DNA of 64,000 nt from Alectoria sarmentosa (Eukaryota; Ascomycota; Lecanoromycetes; Lecanorales; Parmeliaceae). The position numbers and the translations under genes are program-made. Shown here piece after piece: positions 33,949 to 43,655 of the stretch; the stretch's first letter is position 1; every line of letters starts with the position of its first letter. The notes below the pieces were generated by a model. It did no database searches. It saw only the letters and a list, made by a program, of their open reading frames with translations, and was not told where the DNA came from. The stretch spans positions 1 through 64,000 of the forward strand of contig WOGZ01000113.1 of NCBI GenBank assembly GCA_009733775.1. The letters are read 5' to 3'.

Positions 33949-34013
33949 AGTCATGATGGTAGTAGTAATGATAGTAGTAAGGTAGTAATGGTAGTAGTAG
34001 TTATGGTAGTAGT
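33949..34013. repeat. GTA trinucleotide-type array, left part
   Basis: Imperfect GTA/ATG-type trinucleotides. The array resumes at 34317-34383, so the miniature element at 34019-34316 landed inside it. Confidence 0.85.
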
Positions 34014-34018
34014 ACTGG
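34014..34018. repeat. 5-bp target-site duplication (left), miniature element copy 1
   Basis: ACTGG at 34014-34018 is repeated at 34317-34321, directly flanking the element. Confidence 0.75.
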
Positions 34019-34316
34019 AGAAAATAGAAAACAGCTACACCATTGTACCAGCGCCATTAGGAATCGAACCTCAATACCATTAAATACCACCAGCAAACAC
34101 GACCCTCACAACGAGTGCGAGCCCCCGCGAGACGAACCACTCAAACGCACTGCTGCTGCACTTAAGCCAGACCAGGCCGAGAATCGAACCCTGAATCTCG
34201 GGGAAACTACGGCAACTCGAGGTAATGGCGCTGCCAGAAAATAGAAAACAGCTACACCATTGTACCAGCGCCATTAGGAATCGAACCTCAATACCATTAA
34301 ATACCACCAGCAAACA
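34019..34316 (-). mobile_element. 298-bp miniature terminal-direct-repeat element, copy 1
   Basis: Read on the minus strand it is an 81-bp terminal direct repeat (TGTTTGCTGG...CTATTTTCT), a 136-bp interior and a second identical 81-bp repeat. It is flanked by 5-bp target duplications. The interior begins (T)GGCAGCGCCATTACC, which looks like a primer-binding site complementary to a tRNA 3' end in CCA. It encodes no protein. Three GGTTCGATTC boxes, like tRNA T-arms and polymerase III B boxes, lie one in each repeat and one inside. A TRIM/SMART-like non-autonomous LTR retrotransposon fits best; a tRNA-derived composite SINE is the alternative. An identical copy lies at 60336-60633. Confidence 0.8.
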
Positions 34317-34321
34317 ACTGG

Positions 34322-36497
34322 TAGTACTGGTAGTAATAGTAGTAATAACAGTACATGATGGTAGTAATAGCAGTAATAGCAATAATACTTTGGCAATAAT
34401 TCAAGGTATGGGAACAGGGCGACTTTAGGCAAGTATTTAATTAAGGTTGGGCACCTGGAACCGTGCGGGACTTTTCTTCCTTGGGGTGCCCTGCATAAAG
34501 TAATGCATGTGACAGCGCTAGCGGGCAGCTCCACAGTTGAATTCACATTGAAAATAGGGAGTCTGGGTAATGGCTGTAAGGCAAGGGCAAGGGCAAAAGC
34601 CAAGTCGGGTAAAGTCTAAGAGGGAAATGCGAGGTCAGGACCACTCGTGGTTGGTAGCTAGGCGCCGGTTAAGAAGTTCAACTTGCTGAATAAGTACGCG
34701 CTCAACTAAGTCCTCCCAGTAGACGGCAAACAAGGCAAGGCAAGATTAATATGCTTTCTTTGTGATATGATACTCCATACGCACTTATCTCAACCCATTT
34801 CTTCCCCCATTTCCCCCACTACTCAAACCATGTATGATGACTCGCGTCTTTGCATAAGCATAAGCGTTACCCTTCTCATAACCTCGCCAGTATCAGACTT
34901 CAGGAACGTTTTTATAATTTTATAATACATGGTTTACGGTTTATGGTTTATGGTTTCTGATTTATGATTTATGATTTATGGTTCATGATTCATGATTCAT
35001 GATTTGGCTGCATGTCATGTCGAGGGCATGTGGAGACGTTCAATTCGTTGTTGGTGGTGACAGTGAGGCTTCTGGGTAATGCCTTTTATTCCAAAGCTGG
35101 AGGTTGGATTTTTCCTCTTTCGCCGAATAAACTCCACGTGCCGCCGGGGTTTGGCGCTATTGCGGGGCTTCCGTATCACATACTTTATCACCTTGACTGT
35201 TTGACATCTTGCATCCCACCCTTTCACCCCCACCACAACGCTCGATATCAGCCATCACCCCAGCCTCGGGTATCTAGCCATGGACAACCTTGCCACCGCC
35301 GGCAAAATCTCAACAACGCCAAACCCTTTCAACCAAATATCATCCCGTTGGCTCTCATATGCTCGTCTCCGAGTTAGACTCTTCGCTTCAACGAGTATGT
35401 AGCCAAAGCTAAACACCGTGCAAGGTCAACCTTAAATCGCTTCCGGATTAGGGGCAGTCACCAGTAACCAGGATACACTCCTGGCTTGATCCTGGGTAAC
35501 CTAAGTAGCGAGATGAGCATGACCAAATCCCAACTGTAATGTTGTTGTTTTTCTTTTTTTCTTTTTTTTGCACTGTGTCGTGGAACTTAGTCTTGGTGGA
35601 TACCACATGCATTGATTGACGTTGGAGGGACATGAGAGGACAAGGCAAGAGTGGCATGTTGCATTCACTGAAACTGAGGCTCAAGCAGGAAATGTCGCTT
35701 TCTCCCAGCTGACTTGACTTGAGGTATGGGAGAGCCTGCTGTTGTCGAGGGGGCTACTTACTAGCGCTTAATTAGCTGTAGATCGCTGCCCAGTGCCGTG
35801 GGGAGACGTGGGGAAATGACAGCATTAGCTTCCCGGCAGTCAGCCACAAGGATGATTTTGACTTGCATACATGATACTTTGCATGACACGGTACTTACTT
35901 TCCTGCACTCCTCCCGACTCCCAAACGTCAGCATTGTCACTCTGCGACTACGTACCACACACGTAGTCCTTCTTAACGCCGCCGCCACCACCACCACCAC
36001 CACCTCGGTATCAGGCTGGTGCCGATGTTGAATTACTCATAACGAGAAAAACTTCATTCACTTCTCACTCTGCATGCCACCATCTTCCACACTTTTCTCC
36101 AGAAGCGAACCCTACAGCTTAAAGCTCTTAGTTTCTTCCTGTTCTTTTTCTTTTTGAGGTATGAGTTAGCCAAAATGAGACTCTTGCATGTTGGCATCAC
36201 CCGTTGGATCAGCTAGTCAGCAAGCAGATGAAAAACCCAAGAAAGCTTTTCCTTCAGCAATCAGCATTAACCTTCCTACAAAACTTGCTGTGCCTCAAAA
36301 AATGCTAATCGCAAGCATGGACATTCATGGTTAGAGAGATCTGTCTCACGTTGAAGCGGCATCAATCCAAGACATCGAGTTGGGAAGTAACAAGTAAAAT
36401 AATAGGTAACAGCAATGAAGGAAACGCTTTGACCCTTGAAAATTCACTTTCTTATCCGCTGGCGCTGGGAGACTTTAGCAGAGGGCCTATGACTGCA
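34322..36497. other. Gene desert left of the copia element
   Basis: No gene is supported over 2.2 kb. It holds the rest of the trinucleotide array, an array of TTATGAT-like units at 34925-35003, and single-copy sequence with only short chance frames. Confidence 0.55.
34925..35003. repeat. Tandem 7-8-mer array, TTTATGG/TTTATGAT type
   Basis: About ten imperfect units drifting from GGTTTATG to GATTCATG to GATTTATG. Confidence 0.85.
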
Positions 36498-36502
36498 AAA
36501 AG
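36498..36502. repeat. 5-bp target-site duplication of the copia element
   Basis: AAAAG here is repeated at 41749-41753. Confidence 0.8.
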
Positions 36503-36829
36503 TGTTGCGAGAACAGATTGCGGAGCGGAATAACTAGTAGCCGAGTGGTTTCAATAGTAGTAGATTGTGACTATGATTATGGTAAAGATCGTGTCTAAAC
36601 AGCATAAAGAGAAAAGCATGAAAACGGCCATGATCCAGTCTATATAAAACAAAGGGGCCCCGAAATCGAACCCAGACAATTACCGAATTCCTGTGAATTC
36701 CGTACCGAAAAGTGACGAACTCAGGGGTATCACTCCCATGATCATTTGTCGAACCCACATGCTCCACATGAATCCTTCATATGACACATATAAGCGAATT
36801 TATTACCTAATGAGTGAGTTTAAACAACA
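36503..36829 (-). repeat. 3' LTR of the copia element (left)
   Basis: 327 bp, the same length as its partner. Its outer half keeps GC bases lost in the right LTR; its inner half is the more mutated. A shared, little-changed core with TATATAAAACAAAGGGGCC lies near 36639-36665. Confidence 0.88.
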
Positions 36830-37647
36830 CTTCCTCTTCATGAATTCGCTTATTTCGATTAATGAAGATTATACACATTCATTAATCGTCTATATCGTTC
36901 AAAGAACTGTTTGATTAAAGACTTAATAAATATGTTTACGACTTGATCGTTTATAAATACGAAGTTTATGACAATTTCATTTTTGATTAAGATCTTTCGT
37001 ATATAATAATATTAAATATCGATATACTTAATGCGTTGATGATATTTAAAATTCTTAATAAGGGCAAGATTACTTTTATTGTCGTCGAATAAGCGAATCG
37101 AATCGTTTTTGAGAATTTGAAAGTGTAATTCTTAAAATTATTATATAATTTATATTATTATTTTAATAACCTCGATAAAGATAATATATTTAACTTTAAT
37201 AATAAATATAACGATACTTTTTTGCTTTTTATTACTTCAAATATAAATTGCTTAATTTCATAATAAAATATATTTATAAATGAATTTTTTATTCGCTTTG
37301 TTATTATTATAAACCGAATTTAAATAAGCGATAAAGTGTTTTTCTTTATAAAATCGTAAATTATATTTAATAATATCGACGATGTATTTGAATATTCGAT
37401 TAATTGCATTTAAATGACGCATAATAGAATCATAACAGAATTAATTTAACTTATCGATCGCAAAGATTAAGTCAGATCGTGTATCAATCATAAAATACAT
37501 AAGGCTTTTAATGCGTTTTTAATAATTTAATTAATTAATGCGTTCTTCGTCGAAGCGCGTAATCTTAATCATTTCGTATTTATTAAATAATATAACGATC
37601 GAAATACACTACTTCATTTTATACTCGTGAAAAATCTTTTTAACATA

Positions 37648-37917
37648 TTATAATTGATCAAGAATTAAGATAATAACGATATGATATACTTGAATACCGA
37701 ATATCTTATCGATTAAATCGAAGTTTTTCACTTTAAAAAATGTTTTAATATCGTTTTTAATAATGTTTATTAAGATCTCGATTATAATAAAAATAAGAAT
37801 ATCGTTAACATAAAAGACGACGATAATTAACTTTAAATTTATAATTCGAATGTAGATACATTTATTTGAGAATATAAATTTGAATTTCATCTTAATAATA
37901 ACCTTCTCGAATTTCAT
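37648..37917 (-). pseudogene. Copia reverse-transcriptase remnant
   Basis: A 90-codon frame with FYVNDILIF at about 37791-37815 (catalytic YVDD with the first Asp changed to Asn, a G-to-A effect), then a helix-rich segment and FGIQVYH...LDQ, as after the catalytic motif in Ty1/copia polymerases. Composition is extremely rich in Ile, Lys and Phe because of the AT drift. It is non-functional. Confidence 0.75.
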
Positions 37918-40488
37918 ATTTCAAATATAAATTAATTACTTGAGATCGTACAATTCTTTTAATAAGCGAAGCACTTTATTATTAATAACATTTAAATATT
38001 CGAGCGATATTATTATATAAATCTCATTATATAAATCGCTATTAAAATACGCGTTATTAACGTTTAATTAATGAATTAATAAGTTTAAATAAATTGTCAA
38101 GGCGAATAATAATCTCAATGACTCGAACTTGAAAATAAATGCGAACGTTTTATTATAATTTATTTTTTTCATTTATGAATATTCTCGAATAATTAGTCTT
38201 ATCTTATATTAATCGATAATCTTATCGAAATTGTATTTAATTTTAAACACTCATTTATAATTGATAAGTTTACGCTCGATAAATAAATTATTAAGCTTTT
38301 AAATATCATTAATTATTAAATCGATAATTTATTTGACGATAATAGACTTTTATTTAAGCGCATTAAATTCGTTAATAACTTCTTTATAAATCGTAAGCTC
38401 GATATACTATGAGATATGTATCTAATTTTTAAAATTAAAGGTTTTATCGAATTTCACACGATTGTTCGCTTTATAAATACGCGACGATTTAATAAATGTA
38501 GCTATAAACTCTATAGAGCGTTATACATTATTTTTTGATATGAAAATAAATGTTAAGTTTATAATGATAACATTTAAAGTCGAATCAAACTCGATTTAAA
38601 GAATCGAAATTTCGATCACTCGACATTCATTTAAGATTTTCGAGATCTCATTAATTGCGAAAGAAGAAGTTCTCTTATTGTTATTATTTAATAAACGAAA
38701 TTACGATTTTTTTTTATAATGATTAAAGATTGCTTGATGAGAGTTTCTCTCTGATATTAACTTTTTTAAATCATCATTTTATTCATTTGTCGACGATGAT
38801 ATGATGTTATTAATTGAGGCCTTATCGTTTTTTTAATCGTCGTCGTCGTCAAATATATATTTATTTATTGTCTCAACGGCGTCATTAATGATATCATTAT
38901 TATCAAATAACATAAATGCTTTTTCTACACGCACGAAATCGAATTTCGAAAATAAATCTTCAAATAACAATTTCAAGCCTTTTCGATGCTCGTAAAAAAT
39001 CACATTCGTAAATTATTCGAATCGATTCTTATCAGATTTATAAACACGATATTGAGTTTTCGAATGATACTCGATATACATTTTTAGGTAATTCACGCTA
39101 TACAATTTGCTTCGTCGTTATTCTTTAAATAAAAACACTTTACACACGCATTCAAATATCTTCTTATTGTTGAAATTTAACATTATTCTTATTTATTGTT
39201 TTTTAAATAACTTACTCTCTTTGATAGAGAGTTTATTATAAATATAACACGCGTATATTATCGCTTTTGCTTAAAAGAATAATAACAATTTCGATTATAC
39301 GAGCATTATTTTAATTATTATAATTATCATTTTATTGAATCTTTTAAAGATTTTATTCTGATATGCGATATAGATAAAAATAAATTTTATATAAACATTT
39401 ATATCGCGTAATTCTTTCTCGATGATTTTATATTTTAGTACATTATTAATACGAATGCACATTATCGACTTTTTATTTTCAATTAATAGATATTTAATCT
39501 CGTGAATCAAAAAACCATGAATTTCGATTTTGAATGCGATAAATTATATTATTATTCGTTCAATTGTCTCATTAATAAGCGATACGAAATATACACATTT
39601 TTTTATAATGCTATTAATAAAAAACTTATTTTAAAAATCGATATGTATTTTTGTTGCTAATATCGTAATTTTTATATAAAACTTTTTATTGATAATTTTG
39701 ATCATCTTTATAGCATCACATACGTCGCAATCGAAATTTTTTAAAATCTCAAATCGATTTATTTCATGAACATAAAGATGTAAATTCTTCAATTTATATG
39801 CCCTTAAATAATCAAATCGTTAATATATTAATTCGAATGTCATGAGAATAAGATGTTTGCGTTCAAATAAGACCTTTGTAATAATTGCGATCGTTCGATT
39901 AATTGATATAAATGCTTTATTAAAGTTGCAATCAATCAATTCGTAAAGATCATTTTTTATATAATTAAAAGCGACGACATTATTCGTCCTTTTATTAATG
40001 ATTTATATCATTTAATTATCGAAGTATATCAAAAATTCACGTTTATTAAAGGCGATAATAAATAGCAAATTGACTTTTATGTTCGATACATAAAATATAT
40101 TCTTCAAAATTTGTATTTGATAATCGACTCGTATACGAATATCGTTTATATCTTCATATAATAATTCGCCTTAATTATCGAACTTCATTATTTCATCGTA
40201 ATAAGTCATATTAACGAATAAATCTTTCTGAAATATCATATAATGTGTGACCTTCGAGTCGATAATTCATTCGAAAACCTTCGTGACTTATTTGCGATGT
40301 GTAATTATTCAAACACGTTTTTTGCGAGATATGTTTTTTATATCATTATTCTCTTTTTTTGTTACAATAACGACTTTATCTTTTCGTTTAAAAGAGCGAA
40401 TTATAAATTTATTGAAAATCTTGCGATTATTTTTTAATCGTGAGATATCGTCTTTATCCGCCTTCTTCTCTTTTTTCTTAAAATTAAA

Positions 40489-40530
40489 ACAATTCGATTT
40501 ATAATAAACTTTCTTATCACATTTAAAACA
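40489..40530 (-). pseudogene. Gag zinc-knuckle remnant of the copia element
   Basis: The frame reads CFKCDKKVYYKSNC: a CX2CX4HX4C knuckle in which His has become Tyr (CAT to TAT), again a C-to-T change. Confidence 0.7.
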
Positions 40531-41400
40531 CTCGACATTTACGAAATTATTATCTTTTAAACGACCTCTTTGATCTTGTTTATCATTACGATTTCTTTTT
40601 ATATTGACGATGTTTAAATTATTTTTACGTCTAATATCTTATTTCATTATACGAAATTGTTTCAAAATTAATGTTATAATAAAAATGTCGATTTAATTTA
40701 AAATATACTTCGTTATATTATACTCGTTTCTCTGATATATATTTACAATCACGATCGCATAATATATGTTCGATGACTTTATATTCGATACGAAATTATA
40801 AATTTCGTCGCTTAATTATTTCAAAGTCATCGTTATTTTATCGATTGACTCATCGCTGTCTTTAATATAATCGAAAAATCGTTATAACATAAATGATAAA
40901 CGTCTTTTATTATTCATTTCATAAAATCGTTTCAACTCGTTTTATACGTTTTTGAATAAGTTTATATTATTTATATAACTCTGTTACGTTTCTTTCACAT
41001 TAACAACTAGCATAATAATTATTCAATAATTTATAAACATTCAATTGCGTTTTTTTTTATCACCGTTCGAACATTTTCTGATATTTTTCACAATGTCTCA
41101 TATATCACGTTCTATAAAAAACATCTTATGAATTTAAATTCAATTATTATAATTATGAGTTTTTAAAGTAAATAACTTGATATATGAATGCTTTAATAAC
41201 GACTTATTCAAATTATTTAAATCGATTTTTAACATTTATTTTTTATCTCTTTTAATAAATGCTATGAGCTTCTCATTTAACGAATTCGAATCTTATTTAA
41301 TAATATAAAGATTTAATAACATCGTCTCTTGATCGACGAATATTATATTTCATTTCATTAAAACGATAACGAAGTCTTATTCAATGATTATTTGATAAAT

Positions 41401-41421
41401 AAATTAATCGAGCTCATAATC
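41401..41421 (-). other. Probable half-tRNA primer-binding site
   Basis: Directly inside the 5' LTR the minus strand reads GATTATGAGCTCG. Allowing two transitions this is GGTTATGAGCCCG, complementary to the anticodon arm of initiator tRNA-Met, the half-tRNA primer used by copia and Ty5. Confidence 0.55.
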
Positions 41422-41748
41422 TATTGCGAGAATAGATTACGAAGCGAAATAATTAATAATCGAATGATTTCAATAATAATAAATTGTGATTATGACTATG
41501 ATAAAGATCGTATCTAAACAACATAAAGAGAAAAACATGAAAACGGCCATGATCCAGTTTATATAAAACAAAGGGGCCCCGAAATCGGACCCAGACAACT
41601 ATCGAATTCCTATGGGTTCCGTACCGAAAAGTGGCGAACTCAGGGGTACCACTCCCATGATCATTTGCCGGACCCACATGCTCCACATGAGTCCTCCGTA
41701 TGACACATATAAGCGAGTCTATTACCTAATGAGTGGGTCCAAACAACA
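41422..41748 (-). repeat. 5' LTR of the copia element (right)
   Basis: 327 bp. Its inner half is heavily mutated and its outer half well preserved, the mirror image of the left LTR. Confidence 0.88.
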
Positions 41749-41753
41749 AAAAG

Positions 41754-42318
41754 CATCGATGATCACTATCAGTACCGACTACAAACAATTGGCCCTCAGA
41801 TTGTTGTTATACTCTGCCTCGCATCGAAAAGTAGGTAGTCGGGATCATTGTTGGCAAGACCTAAACGCAAATGCACCCTGCAAATCCAGAGTGGAAAACC
41901 AGAGCCTGATTGAGGTCGAAAATCCAGAAAGACTTGGTAGCAAAGATAACCTGCTGGCTTGCCCGAGCGAGAAACGCTCCGCACTGATTGACATTCTAGA
42001 CCGCGTAGGAAACGGGTGATTTTGTGAGACTTTTCTATCCTCTCATTCTTCTTTGTTGCGGGTCGCTGCGCTCCCATGCCGTCCCTTTCGATATCAACAA
42101 TGCACGTGACTCAGCCTTATCGGCATCCGGCCATCTTTCCACCGAGAGAGAGTGAGAGCATAGACCGCAGGCCGACCCCGAGCTAAAGGATCTTACATGC
42201 AAAGATGACATTCACCACTTCATCACCAAACCCCGTTGCAGGGCAGCTATGAAAAAGACGAGGACGAGCATTTCCACATCATACATACAAATACTCCCAT
42301 CATAACCGTCCGCAAACC
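41754..42318. other. Intergenic region right of the copia element
   Basis: Normal base composition returns at once. A plus-strand frame up to 42019 has no recognisable domain. The right end is the promoter of the DUF1279 gene. Confidence 0.5.
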
Positions 42319-43183
42319 ATGAGGCCATTCCAGCTCCTCCGCAACTCCCCTTACCTCCGCTCCGCCCTCCAACAAACCTTCAAACCAGCATCCCAAGCCC
42401 CGCCAAACCAGCCTTTTCTTCTCCTCAACCTTCTAACCCGTACCACCGGCCGTCCCCCCATCTCCAACCTCCTCACACGCGGCTCTCGCCGAAATCCTTT
42501 CTCCGCCCACACCTCAAGACGTCCTTACTCCACCAAGCCACAAAAATCTCCCTACAATCCCACCCCTTCTCTCAATTCGCCCACTTCCTCACTCTCCCTC
42601 TCCCAGCGCTTACGAAAACTATCCCGCGAGTATGGCTGGTCGGCATTCGGCGTCTACATGCTCCTCTCCGCGCTCGACTTCCCGTTCTGTTTTGCCGCCG
42701 TACGTTACCTAGGCACGGACAGGATAGGGCATTATGAGCACGTAATAATCGAGTGGGTGAAAAGTGTGGTTCCGGAGCCTGTTAGGGAGGCGTGGCGTAA
42801 GCGGATGCCGGGGCAAGAGGTCAAGGAGGATAACGCGGCGTTGGCTGTGGGAGGTATGGCGGGCGAGGAGACGAAGGTTGAAGGGTATGCGGTTGTGAAG
42901 GGGGATAGTGAGGTGGGGGTTGCGGGGTACGATCACGGGGTGAAGCAGGCGGAGAAGAGGAACGAGAGCGAGAATGCTAGTAAGTTTGCCTACGGATCAT
43001 AAAGACATGGGCTAATGAGAGCTGCTAGGTATCTGGACACAACTAGCGCTGGCGTATGCGATACACAAAACATTCATCTTCATCAGGGTACCGTTTACGG
43101 TTGCTGTCACTCCCAAAGTCGTCAAGGTGCTCAGAGGATGGGGCTGGGATATTGGCAAAAGGAGACCGAAAGGGGCCAGGTGA
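42319..43183 (+). CDS. Mitochondrial DUF1279 protein (FAM210/NAT2-like)
   Basis: Two exons, 42319-42979 and 43029-43183, give 271 residues. The first 80 residues are basic, Ser/Pro-rich and nearly free of acids, ending in RRPYSTKP, a typical mitochondrial presequence. The DUF1279 domain begins LSQRLRKLSREYGWSAFGVYMLLSALDFPFCFAAVRYLG. Its second half, after the splice, reads SIWTQLALAYAIHKTFIFIRVPFTVAVTPKVVKVLRGWGWDIGKRRP. Between them is a variable Gly/Glu/Lys-rich loop of about 60 residues. Yeast and animal relatives are inner-membrane proteins of poorly defined function; the yeast name NAT2 reflects an old acetyltransferase assignment I would not rely on. Confidence 0.88.
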
Positions 43184-43655
43184 GATTGTTACTCGTGTAC
43201 ATATCGACATGGATGAAAGCACGAGGTGTATGATAAGGAAACATGATTGCCACTCATCTCAGTGACGTGCGGCTCTCCTGGTGTTCATATGGCTGAAGGG
43301 AATCGGTCTGGCGACAAAGCAAAGCAGTAAATTTCAAACAGTGCAACACACGACAATGATGTATGAATCGTGGTCTGGTTGCTACGATTCTATGTAAGAG
43401 TTGGACTATTAAGTCACATGAGGCTGCAACAGCATGAAATGACCTCGGACATCTCTTCTGATCGTATTCGGCATCTCACCGGCAATGCTACACTCTCCAG
43501 GCTCCACCGCTCCACTGCTCCACAAGCCGAATATTGACACTTTTGTTGGATTGGAAAATATCCCGCCGGGTATCTCGAGAATAAGCGCCGTAAATGCGCC
43601 ACGAAAACATTATACAGGTCTGAAGAGCTTCCTTCATATCGACGGTTGTACAATG
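43184..43655. terminator. Convergent 3' region
   Basis: The 473 bp between the stop codons of the DUF1279 and JmjC genes. No other gene was recognised. Confidence 0.4.

Larger units (their letters stand above)
36503..41748 (-). mobile_element. Decayed Ty1/copia LTR retrotransposon, 5246 bp
   Basis: Two 327-bp LTRs, each starting TG/TA and ending CA in either orientation, flank a very AT-rich interior, with a 5-bp AAAAG target duplication outside. On the minus strand a zinc-knuckle remnant (40489-40530) precedes a reverse-transcriptase remnant with YVND (37801-37812), followed by a motif reading FGIQVY. The YVDD-type motif and the LTR structure point to Ty1/copia. No long open frame survives. 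LTR differences are transitions, mostly C to T and G to A, spread through the element but fading at its outer edges, as expected of RIP or a similar process. The element is inactive and old. Confidence 0.9.

Noticed and set aside
36654..36676. GGGTTCGATTTC, a tRNA B-box look-alike in the left copia LTR
   Set aside because: The better-preserved right LTR reads CGGACCC at this place, so the match in the left copy arose by mutation. No A box or tRNA fold surrounds it.
36534..36767. 77-codon frames repeated at 41453-41686
   Set aside because: They are the same antisense reading of the two LTRs, not genes.
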